Source of the DNA: Bacillus sp. V5-8f
Lineage (GTDB): Bacteria; Bacillota; Bacilli; Bacillales; DSM-1321
Assembly: GCF_002863565.1 (NCBI RefSeq)
Contig: NZ_PGUW01000019.1
Location: 47,423-111,422, forward strand
Reading direction: 5' to 3'
DNA: 64,000 nucleotides
Below, one piece after another: positions 54,926 through 62,607 of the stretch (within the stretch, counting starts at the first letter, position 1; each line of letters opens with the position of its first letter). The translations under genes and the position numbers were made by a program. The notes under the pieces were generated by a model. The model saw only the letters and a program-made list of their open reading frames with translations. It searched no databases and was not told the DNA's origin.

Positions 54926-56757
54926 TTTCCTATCAGTCCATGTTTTTTCAGTTTTTCATAGAGAGTGGATCGTTGAATTCCAAGTTTTCTTGCTGCAGCC
55001 GCCTTATTGCCGTTCACCTCTCTAAGCGCCTGGATAATCGCCTCTTTTTCACTGGAGAGCATCTTGTCTTTTACTTCTTCCAACACATTTTGTTTAGGGG
55101 CAGAAAATGGCTCAAATGCGGGTTTATGACTGGAAAAGTGGCTTTTCCCAAGAATATGCCCCGGCAAATCATGTTCTGAAATTTCCTGCCCTTCCGCGAG
55201 ACTCACGAGCATTTCAACCGTATTAATCAGCTCCCTGACATTCCCTGGCCACTTATATTCTTTCAATGCGGCCATAGCGTTCACAGATAAAAACTTTTGC
55301 GGAAGGCTAAAATCTTCGCTAAAGAAACGAAGGTGGTGGGAAAGCAGAAGTGGAATATCTTCCTTTCTTTCACGTAAAGGAGGCAAATTTAGCCTGATAA
55401 TATTCAGGCGATAATATAAGTCCTCGCGAAATGTACCTTTCCTTACCATTTCTTCAAGCATTACATTGGTCGCTGCGACAATCCGCACGTCGACTTGCTG
55501 GCTCTTTATCCCGCCGACCCGCTCCACTGTTCGATCCTGCAGCACCCGGAGGATTTTTGCCTGCATCGGCAAGGTCATGTCGCCAATTTCATCAAGGAAT
55601 AATGTCCCTTTATGAGCCAATTCGAATTTCCCCTGCTTCCCCCCTTTACGTGCTCCCGTAAATGCGCCCTCTTCATAACCAAACAATTCTGCCTCTAGCA
55701 GATGTTCCGGTATTGCGGCGCAATTAACACTTACAAACGGGCCTTCTGCATAAGGGCTTCTATGATGGATCGCTTCCGCAAAAAGTTCTTTCCCCGTCCC
55801 GCTTTCACCAGTGATCAAAACTGTGGAAGGTGTCTTGGCGGCCTTCCCAGCCATTTTTTTAACAGAAAGGATGGCATCGCTATTGCCGATTATTTTTTCA
55901 AAGTACCGATTATCCTTCAAATTGTCCTGAGTCAACAAGGTGCTTTCGGTCACTTTTCGAGACAATTCCTGCATGCGGCCAAGAATATTATAAAGCTCGG
56001 TTACTCCTTCAAAGATTAGCATCCCAATCGCACCGATGACCTCGCCCTCTTTCCGGATCGGAATTCGATGAACCACCATATCCTGTCCTTGGATCCGCTG
56101 TATATACCCTCTTTCCTCAACCCCAGTAACACTAACGATATGGAGCCTTGTATTGTCGATGACCTCTGTAACATGCTTCCCAATTACTTCTTCACGCCTT
56201 CTCCCGATAAAACGGCAATAGGCATTATTAAATTCATGAATGATTCCATCTTTATCAATCACTGCTATTCCTTCGTAAGCGCTTTCTAAAATAACATTTA
56301 ACGTCTCCGCGGTATGTATCGTTTCTTGTAGTTGGCCCGAAATGTAAAAATAGGAGTGCAGTATATCGGTCCTAGTCAGCATCCCAATTAGACGTCCCTG
56401 TTCATCGACAACGGGCAAGCGTCCGACGGGAATTTTATAGGCTTTTTCAATTGTGTCATCAGGCCCTATTGTTACGACTGAAGCATTCATCACTTCTCCC
56501 ACCCGTGTTTCTGGCGGTTTACCTTCCACAAATAATTTCATCAATCGTGACTTCGTAATCAGCCCAATTACCTGCTGCTCGAAAGAAATGACCGGAAGTC
56601 CATCAATATGGTGTAGATCCAATAAATGTACCGCTTCCTTCAATGTGTGACTGGTAAGCAAGGAAAAAGGATTTGCTGTCATCCATTTATGAACTGGCTC
56701 TATATTTTTCACTTTTTCATAATCGGCAGCAGCGTATTCTTTTCTTCCATCAACCAT
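54913..56757 (-). CDS. Sigma-54-dependent transcriptional activator, CBS-CBS-PAS-AAA+-Fis
   Basis: A 614-residue activator (AGGAGG eight bases before ATG). Residues about 18-140 hold two CBS repeats (VHKWMTANPFSLLTSHTLKE; GRLPVVDEQGRLIGMLTRTD); 150-255 a PAS domain (YEGIAVIDKDGIIHEFNNAY); 285-515 the AAA+ core with Walker A GESGTGKE near 316, the sigma-54 contact loop EGAFTGARKGG near 363 and LFLDEIGDM; 570-610 a Fis-type HTH (GNKAAAARKLGIQRSTLYEK). CBS domains often sense adenine nucleotides and PAS a ligand or redox state. It directly follows the operon's control region and very likely activates it. No receiver domain, so regulation is by ligand. Confidence 0.9.
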   Translation of the reverse strand: MVDGRKEYAAADYEKVKNIEPVHKWMTANPFSLLTSHTLKEAVHLLDLHHIDGLPVISFEQQVIGLITKSRLMKLFVEGKPPETRVGEVMNASVVTIGPDDTIEKAYKIPVGRLPVVDEQGRLIGMLTRTDILHSYFYISGQLQETIHTAETLNVILESAYEGIAVIDKDGIIHEFNNAYCRFIGRRREEVIGKHVTEVIDNTRLHIVSVTGVEERGYIQRIQGQDMVVHRIPIRKEGEVIGAIGMLIFEGVTELYNILGRMQELSRKVTESTLLTQDNLKDNRYFEKIIGNSDAILSVKKMAGKAAKTPSTVLITGESGTGKELFAEAIHHRSPYAEGPFVSVNCAAIPEHLLEAELFGYEEGAFTGARKGGKQGKFELAHKGTLFLDEIGDMTLPMQAKILRVLQDRTVERVGGIKSQQVDVRIVAATNVMLEEMVRKGTFREDLYYRLNIIRLNLPPLRERKEDIPLLLSHHLRFFSEDFSLPQKFLSVNAMAALKEYKWPGNVRELINTVEMLVSLAEGQEISEHDLPGHILGKSHFSSHKPAFEPFSAPKQNVLEEVKDKMLSSEKEAIIQALREVNGNKAAAARKLGIQRSTLYEKLKKHGLIGNVSV

Positions 56758-56818
56758 GGCAAAACCTCCTCACCCGAATGGGGAACTTTTGCTCCATTAT
56801 ACATAACATATTCATAAA

Positions 56819-56837
56819 GTGTCCGCATTTTCGACAC
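56819..56837. promoter_or_regulatory. GTGTC-N9-GACAC inverted repeat upstream of the activator gene
   Basis: GTGTCCGCATTTTCGACAC, 60 bases upstream of the activator start. Shares GTGTCC/GACAC half sites with the operon enhancer, suggesting autoregulation. Confidence 0.5.
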
Positions 56838-57441
56838 ATGTATAGAAAACAGACGTTTTTAAAATTACAAAAAAGGGATTGCTAAGCAGGAGCACATTAA
56901 GGGATTTCCCTACATATTGGAGCATTTGGCGGTTAGAAGGAGCCGTTCTTGTGAAGAACGTAAAACTAGTTTTGTTTCCAAGCGCCCCAGGTTTTTGAGA
57001 ATTGTTTCTAGATGAGAGTTTAGTTTCGTACCATGCCCCTCTAAACTTCTTTTTGCCTGTTCAGGCTTTTGCCCTGGTCTTGATGCTTGTGTTTCCTGCT
57101 CCTAGAATATGGGATACACGATATGAAGGAAATGAAGATCGCCTAAAAAACACAAAACCCCAAGAAGAAAAAACAGTAAAGTCGATTCTTCTTGGGATTC
57201 CCCATTTGAATTATTTAGGTTAAAGTGTTTTTTACTATAATCTATAAATATGTCCGTTAGGAAATACAGCAATAAGCGATTTGGTGTTTACCTGGAAAAA
57301 TACCCCTTATAACAGTTTCCTAGGGCATGCGTTTAGCAGGGAATGCCAAGTTTTGCATGAGGGAGGTCCCTCGCCTTCCTATTATAAAAATTTTTTAAGG
57401 TGTTTAAGTGATGATCAATAATTGTAACAATTATATTATAA
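56838..57441. other. Intergenic region with an orphan hairpin
   Basis: No credible gene; a 73-codon frame at 57002 lacks a ribosome site. A hairpin CCCAAGAAGAA/TTCTTCTTGGG lies at 57159-57196 with a long loop; purpose unclear, possibly a terminator of a lost gene. Confidence 0.35.
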
Positions 57442-57762
57442 TCAGTTATTCTCAGAAAGGTAGGAACAACAATAATCTACAACAGAATGAACCTTTAATA
57501 AAAAGCTTTCATCTGCAGGTACATAAAACACTCCATTATTTTCAATCGTTTTCCACTCTTGCCCCTTTAATTTATAGTCAAGAATACCTGTTTGAATATT
57601 CATTTCTTCTTTTTGAGATGTTGAAAATTCGTATTCTCCTGGAAGCATTATTCCTAAAGTTTTCCGGGTTCCATCAGGAAATTCGATCGTTCTGCTTGTT
57701 ACCTTTCCATCAAAATAGATGTTTGCTTTTGTACTGATTGTTACATTACTAAATTCTGACAT
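57442..57762 (-). CDS. ppnP: Pyrimidine/purine nucleoside phosphorylase
   Basis: A 106-residue cupin-like protein of the PpnP (DUF1255) family: VTISTKANIYFDGKVTSRTI, FPDGTRKTLGIMLPGEYEF, and EWKTIENNGVFYVPADESF. Length matches the family (about 95-105). Start at ATG 57760-57762 (GAGAGG upstream) rather than three codons earlier. It phosphorolyses several nucleosides to base and pentose-1-phosphate. Monocistronic. Confidence 0.9.
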   Translation of the reverse strand: MSEFSNVTISTKANIYFDGKVTSRTIEFPDGTRKTLGIMLPGEYEFSTSQKEEMNIQTGILDYKLKGQEWKTIENNGVFYVPADESFLLKVHSVVDYCCSYLSENN

Positions 57763-58329
57763 TAAATCCATCCTCTCACTTTTCTTTCCTCATTTAATCA
57801 TAAAAACTTCCAATGGGAAACTTAAAATAATAGAATAATCAAAAAAGTATTTAAATTCTTATTTTAATGGTAGAAGTAGGGCATTGGAAATGTTCCTGCT
57901 TATCTACCAGGGAAGAAATTCTTTCATGCTAACACTGTTAGATTTCTTTTACACATAATGTCTTTCCACTATGGATCATTAGGTTTCATATGTTCCTCCA
58001 CTGCTTAAGATCTGAAAAAGACAAAAAAGCGATAAAAAATCATCGCTTTTATATTCTGTTCATCAATCTTGTATTTCGGTTGAAAAAATTGTTGGAAACA
58101 CTCCTTAATATTTCACGTAATAGTTCCCATAAAGAATACTCCCCTTTAAGTAGACTTTGTTCCTCTAAACCCTAAAAGAACCCTGTCTACTTATTGGGGA
58201 GCGTATCATTGGCCCGTCGCTTTAACGCATTACCGAACTGGGGTACTTATATCTTAGGCGCCATGTTTATTCAATCCAAAATGGTGGTAAATAGAATAAA
58301 TTGTTATCAAACTCAAGACACAATATCAA
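57763..58329. other. Intergenic region with a hairpin
   Basis: No gene found. A perfect hairpin AAAAGCGAT/ATCGCTTTT is at 58025-58050, terminator-like on both strands, without an obvious gene to serve. Confidence 0.35.
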
Positions 58330-58686
58330 GTGATTGAAAAACGTACAGAGATAGAGAGGAATGGCTGTCAGTCAATGGCGAAAGTAAATACAACTTATGT
58401 AATTAAATCTAAAAATGAATATATTCGAGCACCTTATTTATGTGAAGGTTCCATACACTTAACCAAGTCTTTTTTCAATGCTTCGTATTTTACAACGAAA
58501 AGTGATGCCATACATTTTCTTGAAGAACTCGTCTTGACGAATAGCAGCATGTTTGATCCTAATATAATGCGTACCAACATATCCATTGTTAAAGTTACCA
58601 TCGAAAATATTATTGAAGAAAATGTCGGTAATTATAAGCCCAAGGTTGTATCGTTTCCAAACAAAACCGCCCGTCATTCTGAATAA
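58330..58686 (+). CDS. Hypothetical protein (up to 118 aa)
   Basis: Open frame from GTG 58330; an internal ATG at 58375 (MAKVNTTYVIKSKNEYIRAP) is the more natural start, giving 103 residues. Sequence is protein-like and mixed alpha/beta (FTTKSDAIHFLEELVLTNSS; SIVKVTIENIIEENVG). Ribosome sites are weak for both starts. It meets the YolD-like gene end-to-end with no gap. Family not recognised. Confidence 0.45.
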   Translation: MIEKRTEIERNGCQSMAKVNTTYVIKSKNEYIRAPYLCEGSIHLTKSFFNASYFTTKSDAIHFLEELVLTNSSMFDPNIMRTNISIVKVTIENIIEENVGNYKPKVVSFPNKTARHSE

Positions 58687-59064
58687 TTATAAACCCCAGT
58701 AAAATTCGAATGCTGGATTTTCCTCTATAACTTCTACCCTCACAATATCCGAAAAATGAATTTTTATTATGTAATAATCATCTTTTTGCTGCTCTAAGTA
58801 AATCATCTTATGTATGGGATCTAATCTGTGAACTAATCCCTCATAGTCCCATTCAAACCCATCTTCCCATGCTGTTATTTTCACGAGAAACGTAAATTCC
58901 ATTGCATAGCATATTTTGTTTTCAGACTCTTCCAGTTGATACTGATCAAGTATCGGTTTAGCTTGTCGATAATAGTCCTTTTTCAATTCGTTTAGCATCT
59001 GCTGATGTTCCGGCATAAAGAAAGCGCCTTGCCATTTTATTTTTCCTCTGTCCTTAAGTCCCAT
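58687..59064 (-). CDS. YolD-like family protein (SOS-associated)
   Basis: A 125-residue protein starting at ATG 59062-59064 (TTAGGAGTG upstream): MGLKDRGKIKWQGAFFMPEH is the standard YolD opening. WEDGFEWDYEGLVHRLDPIH and KIHFSDIVRVEVIE complete the family pattern. In B. subtilis yolD-type genes are SOS-induced and usually precede a UvrX/YqjW Y-family polymerase, whose activity they may modulate. Here no polymerase gene follows; the convergent neighbour is unrelated. A LexA-type box overlaps the promoter. Confidence 0.85.
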   Translation of the reverse strand: MGLKDRGKIKWQGAFFMPEHQQMLNELKKDYYRQAKPILDQYQLEESENKICYAMEFTFLVKITAWEDGFEWDYEGLVHRLDPIHKMIYLEQQKDDYYIIKIHFSDIVRVEVIEENPAFEFYWGL

Positions 59065-59089
59065 AATAATCACTCCTAATGTTATTATA

Positions 59090-59101
59090 GAACAAATGTT
59101 C
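59090..59101. promoter_or_regulatory. LexA (SOS) box at the yolD-like promoter
   Basis: GAACAAATGTTC is a perfect GAAC-N4-GTTC core of the Gram-positive LexA box, directly abutting a TATAAT on the minus strand 26 bases before the gene start. Confidence 0.75.
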
Positions 59102-59261
59102 TCGTTTATGCATAAAAAAATATGCCTATTGCTCGGAAAATCTATACACCCTTTAACAAACAAATGCATTTATTTTCCTTATAGGGGACATACTACATTT
59201 CGGATAAAGTTTTGGCTTACATAAGAACTTATTCACAAATTAAAAATTGGAGGGATAATTA

Positions 59262-59486
59262 ATGGGACAACACGATCCGTACAATGCATTCTTATATCAT
59301 TTAGGTCAAAGCGAGGAATACAAACGCATGAAAGAAGCGAATGCGCATGATGCAAGATCTTATTATGCTTATGGGGCTAGAGAAAGTGAAGAAAAAGCAA
59401 GAGCGTATGATTACAGGGCAATGCTGGGAAGCCAGTTCCAAACACCTGCTGTAACAGAACCTGTTCATGTGCATTATAACCGTTAA
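59262..59486 (+). CDS. Small hypothetical protein (74 aa)
   Basis: MGQHDPYNAFLYHLGQSEEY starts a hydrophilic, helical, Tyr- and Ala-rich protein (AHDARSYYAYGARESEEKAR). GGAGGG lies eight bases upstream and a strong terminator follows. Composition resembles small spore or stress proteins, but I do not recognise the family. Confidence 0.65.
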   Translation: MGQHDPYNAFLYHLGQSEEYKRMKEANAHDARSYYAYGARESEEKARAYDYRAMLGSQFQTPAVTEPVHVHYNR

Positions 59487-59498
59487 TAAAATTCTTTC

Positions 59499-59528
59499 GA
59501 CAAACTGTAGGTGAACCTGCAGTTTGTC
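59499..59528 (+). terminator. Terminator after the 74-aa protein gene
   Basis: GACAAACTG-T-AGGT / ACCT-G-CAGTTTGTC stem followed by TTTTTG. Confidence 0.8.
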
Positions 59529-59795
59529 TTTTTGTTTAAATGATGTAGAGGAGCGTTGCCGATCAAGAATAAGTAATTTAGTATACTTTGTGTCAGGGTA
59601 TCATTGTATCCCCGAAGAAAAAGAATTTTTTCCTCTCTAATTGTGATAAAAAAATAAATGTGCCTAAAATCCGCTTACACGATTTCAGACACATTCACGC
59701 CGCATACGGTTATCTTAAGGTATCCATATAAAAGGAAAAGTACACCTTGGTCCTACTCCCTTTTATGAATTACTTGTTTGAAGAATAATCCCGGT

Positions 59796-60755
59796 TTAAT
59801 CTTCGCCGCCATCAAAGAAATCACCAAAGTCTTCTCCCGCATCTTCAAGCATATCCTCTTCCATCCCAAATGCATCAGCAGCACCTTCCATCATACCATC
59901 CACATCAAGGCCATCCATGAGTTCGCTCAACAGCATACCGCCTAATACCCCTGCTGCAAGTCCGCCAACCATGCCGCCGATCCCATGAGACTTACCGCCT
60001 CTAAATTGAGATTGATAAGAAAAAGGCTGTCTGAATAATTGAGGATTCGCCATTACCTCAGAAATTCTTTCATTGAAAAAATCAGTAAGCTTTTCTTCAT
60101 TCTCAAGCAATTCATTCCCTGCGAGGAATTCAGTTTTTGCCTCAATTTCTTGGAACCCATTTCGGCAATCAACTTCCATCCATACACGTATCCCTGCTGG
60201 CTCGTTCGCAAAACGCAGCTCCAGTTCGTGTATCTGTCCTGTAAAGGATTGGGTTGGGAAAAATTCAAATTCCTGCCCATATGTATCGATTTTTCCTGAT
60301 GTCGCTTTTTCTCTAAAGCCTAAACGTTCAACGGCATGAAAAATAGCTTGCACTCGATCAGGGGCGGCAAGTATTACATGATCCAAATCTGAGCGGTCTA
60401 TCCCGCCTTCTATATCTAAATGTGTATCGAAGTAATAAGAGATTGAACCCCTCGATAATGGGAGGTCAGTTGGAATGGTATAGTGAAAAGGAAAACGTCT
60501 TTCCTGCTTCGCTTCTATACTAAAAGGTCCGCTAATCGGTACAGTCGCCACTTGACGGGAAACAGCTTCCCCACGGTGTGTGTTAACCCTCATCATAAAT
60601 CGTACAGATAAATGATTAATTTGTTGGGTAACCTCTCCCCCTTGGATCATAAATTCACCATTTAAGGTTTCACCAGCCTTGTATGGACGGTTTTCAAACC
60701 GTAAATCCACTAAGGCAGCGCCTTTTCCTAACTTCGCCAAAAATTTCTTAAACAA
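59796..60755 (-). CDS. spo0M: Sporulation-control protein Spo0M
   Basis: A 319-residue arrestin-like protein. I prefer TTG at 60753-60755 as start (AAAGGAG eight bases upstream; then FKKFLAKLGKGAALVDLRFE). Residues 1-230 form the paired beta-sandwich (RPYKAGETLNGEFMIQGGEV; FPFHYTIPTDLPLSRGSISY). The C-terminus is Gly-rich then strongly acidic (EDMLEDAGEDFGDFFDGGED), longer than needed for the arrestin fold. In B. subtilis Spo0M influences sporulation control and cytoskeletal behaviour. A Fur-like sequence lies 24 bases upstream. Confidence 0.88.
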   Translation of the reverse strand: MFKKFLAKLGKGAALVDLRFENRPYKAGETLNGEFMIQGGEVTQQINHLSVRFMMRVNTHRGEAVSRQVATVPISGPFSIEAKQERRFPFHYTIPTDLPLSRGSISYYFDTHLDIEGGIDRSDLDHVILAAPDRVQAIFHAVERLGFREKATSGKIDTYGQEFEFFPTQSFTGQIHELELRFANEPAGIRVWMEVDCRNGFQEIEAKTEFLAGNELLENEEKLTDFFNERISEVMANPQLFRQPFSYQSQFRGGKSHGIGGMVGGLAAGVLGGMLLSELMDGLDVDGMMEGAADAFGMEEDMLEDAGEDFGDFFDGGED

Positions 60756-60778
60756 TCGAAACACTCCTTTTGTTGGTA

Positions 60779-60795
60779 GAATAACAATCATTATC
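60779..60795 (-). promoter_or_regulatory. Fur-like sequence upstream of spo0M
   Basis: The minus strand has TTGATAATGATTGTTATTC; against the 7-1-7 Fur pattern TGATAATNATTATCA, 12 of 14 fixed positions agree. Could also act as a PerR/Zur-type site, or be chance in AT-rich DNA. Confidence 0.35.
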
Positions 60796-60799
60796 AACA

Positions 60800-61263
60800 A
60801 GAAAAAATTTTCTCCTGAAACTATACAACACCCCGGTGTATTTCACTCCAGTGTTCCCATGTATGTTAATACGTTTTACCCTTTTATAGGTTTCATAATT
60901 CTTTCAGTTTTATTTTTAGTCGCAGTTTAGAGATTTCGAGATTTGAACCATATGGAACACAAGAGACCATTTAATGAAAATGGTATATCCTATTTGATCT
61001 GTCCCACCAAAAAGCTTCATCATTCTAGTGCTGTCAATCCTATAGTTTTGCTTGATACTTAATGTCTACTGCATACGGACTGCTGCTCATGTGTTGCCTT
61101 TTTGAAGTATGAAAGTTTGTGCGGTTTTCAGTTTTTCTAACACCAACGTTTAATAGGTAAAAACAAAATCTGAAATAAAGATTCACAATTAAACGTGTCT
61201 TTTCATCATTTTTTATAAATCGCTTCTCTGATTAAAAACGGGCGGTCACTTTTTAAGCTTGTA
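60800..61263. other. Intergenic region upstream of YjcZ array
   Basis: No supported gene. The left end holds the spo0M promoter and the right end the promoter of the YjcZ array. Confidence 0.3.
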
Positions 61264-61309
61264 CATATTATAAAATTGAGCGCCGAACCTTTATGAGAGT
61301 AAGTGGCGC
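61264..61309 (+). promoter_or_regulatory. Sigma-K-like -10 and leader hairpin of the YjcZ array
   Basis: CATATTATA (61264-61272) matches the sigma-K -10 consensus CATANNNTA; an AC lies 14 bases upstream, a little closer than usual. The leader right after it can fold GCGCC/GGCGC (61280-61309). Confidence 0.45.
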
Positions 61310-61344
61310 GAGCTTAATAGCCTTTAATAAAGGAGGGAATGACG

Positions 61345-61428
61345 ATGGGTGAAAGAAGACGCGACACTGCCTTTGTTCTAGTTATTTTCGTTCTCTTGGT
61401 GATTATTTTAGGTTTCTCTTTCTATTAA
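61345..61428 (+). CDS. YjcZ-type mini-protein, array copy 1 (27 aa)
   Basis: AGGAGG nine bases upstream of ATG. MGERRRDTAFVLVIFVLLVI then ILGFSFY: a basic head and one membrane helix. The most divergent head of the array (Arg-rich instead of EYGRGSQAA). Confidence 0.75.
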   Translation: MGERRRDTAFVLVIFVLLVIILGFSFY

Positions 61429-61467
61429 GCAGTAACTAGTAAACCATAACGAAAAGGAGTGACTTTC

Positions 61468-61557
61468 ATGGGTGAAGAATACGGACGTGGCAGCCAAGCT
61501 GCATTTGTTCTTGTTATCTTCGTTCTCTTGGTGATTATTTTAGGCTTCACTTACTAA
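61468..61557 (+). CDS. YjcZ-type mini-protein, array copy 2 (29 aa)
   Basis: AAAAGGAG upstream. MGEEYGRGSQAAFVLVIFVL then LVIILGFTY. Ends in the short FTY tail type. Confidence 0.8.
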   Translation: MGEEYGRGSQAAFVLVIFVLLVIILGFTY

Positions 61558-61598
61558 TAAATAGTAACTTATAAACCTTAAAGAAAAGGGGTGTTTTC

Positions 61599-61694
61599 AT
61601 GGGTGGAGAATACGGACGTGGCAGCCAAGCTGCATTTGTTCTTGTTATCTTTGTTCTCTTGGTCATTATAACAGCAAGCGAGTTCTTCTATTAA
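61599..61694 (+). CDS. YjcZ-type mini-protein, array copy 3 (31 aa)
   Basis: AAAAGGGGTG upstream. Head MGGEYGRGSQAAF, core VLVIFVLLVII, tail TASEFFY: the longer acidic/aromatic tail type. Confidence 0.8.
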   Translation: MGGEYGRGSQAAFVLVIFVLLVIITASEFFY

Positions 61695-61732
61695 AAAGTA
61701 ACTAGTAAACCATAACGAAAGGAGTGGTTTTC

Positions 61733-61828
61733 ATGGGTGGAGATTACGGACGCGGCGGCCAAGCTGCATTTGTTCTTGTTATCTTTGTTCTCTTGGTCAT
61801 TATAACAGCAAGCGAGTTCTTCTATTAA
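61733..61828 (+). CDS. YjcZ-type mini-protein, array copy 4 (31 aa)
   Basis: AAAGGAGTGG upstream. Head MGGDYGRGGQAAF, same core, tail TASEFFY. Differs from copy 3 by two head residues. Confidence 0.8.
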   Translation: MGGDYGRGGQAAFVLVIFVLLVIITASEFFY

Positions 61829-61866
61829 AAAGTAACTAGTAAACCATAACGAAAGGAGTGATTTCC

Positions 61867-61956
61867 ATGGGTGAAGAATACGGACGTGGCAGCCAAGCTG
61901 CATTTGTTCTTGTTATTTTCGTTCTGTTGGTCATCATTTTAGGTTTCACTTACTAA
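61867..61956 (+). CDS. YjcZ-type mini-protein, array copy 5 (29 aa)
   Basis: AAAGGAGTG upstream. Protein identical to copy 2, with synonymous differences in the core codons. Confidence 0.8.
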   Translation: MGEEYGRGSQAAFVLVIFVLLVIILGFTY

Positions 61957-61997
61957 TAAACCGTGTCTAGCAAATTTCCGTGGAAGGAGTGATTTTC

Positions 61998-62087
61998 ATG
62001 GGTGAAGAGTATGGACGTGGCACAACCGCTGCATTTGTTCTTGTTATTTTCGTTCTGTTGGTCATCATTTTAGGTTTCACTTACTAA
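61998..62087 (+). CDS. YjcZ-type mini-protein, array copy 6 (29 aa)
   Basis: GAAGGAGTG upstream. Head MGEEYGRGTTAAF, tail LGFTY; differs from copies 2 and 5 only at Ser-Gln to Thr-Thr. Confidence 0.8.
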   Translation: MGEEYGRGTTAAFVLVIFVLLVIILGFTY

Positions 62088-62128
62088 TAAACCGAATCTA
62101 ATAAATTTTGATGGAGGGAGTGATTGCT

Positions 62129-62224
62129 ATGGGTGAAGAGTACGGACGCGGTAGCCAAGCTGCATTTGTCCTTGTTATCTTCGTTCTGTTGGTGATCATC
62201 GTAGGAACAGAGTTCTTCTATTAA
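62129..62224 (+). CDS. YjcZ-type mini-protein, array copy 7 (31 aa)
   Basis: GGAGGGAG upstream. Head MGEEYGRGSQAAF, core as others, tail VGTEFFY. Last copy before the terminator. Confidence 0.8.
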   Translation: MGEEYGRGSQAAFVLVIFVLLVIIVGTEFFY

Positions 62225-62242
62225 TTAGTTAGTGATCAGAAA

Positions 62243-62302
62243 GAAGCCTAATAATTGGCCAAGCCCAGTGTGGTACGAGCCCATTGTTAGGCTTTTTCCT
62301 TT
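62243..62302 (+). terminator. Terminator of the YjcZ array
   Basis: AAGCCTAATAATTGG pairs imperfectly with CCCATTGTTAGGCTT, followed by TTTCCTTTTTTC. Lies 20 bases after copy 7. Confidence 0.65.
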
Positions 62303-62552
62303 TTTCAAAAAGAACAAGCTTAGTACGCCTTATCTACTAACCTTATTCCAGCTTCTAAAGTTATTTTCTTCAGCAAGTAAACTTTAATCAGTGTGTTTAT
62401 TCTACACGTTTTTGATTTTTCGAGTTCCACTCGTCTCGCTTACACTTGCAAAAGGCGAACCGTCCCTGTTTACTTTAGTCTTTCAAAAAGCCACGGACAC
62501 CGTAAGTTCCTGCTAAAGGGTATAATTCATTATTGTTCTCCTTTCTTATCAG

Positions 62553-62589
62553 GAAAAAAAAAGAAGCATCTACGCGATGCTGATGCTTC
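62553..62589 (-). terminator. Terminator of the pspA operon
   Basis: GAAGCATC/GATGCTTC stem with an 11-base loop, followed on the minus strand by nine T residues; 19 bases after the PspA stop. Confidence 0.8.
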
Positions 62590-62607
62590 TTCTCCCATAG
62601 CTTTATA

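Noticed and set aside
57002..57223. 73-codon plus-strand open frame
   Set aside because: No ribosome site; its end runs through an inverted repeat at 57159-57196.
61345..62224. Regularly spaced direct repeats resembling a CRISPR array
   Set aside because: The repeats are coding, about 90 bases each with in-frame starts, stops and ribosome sites, and no cas genes are present; they are tandem mini-genes.
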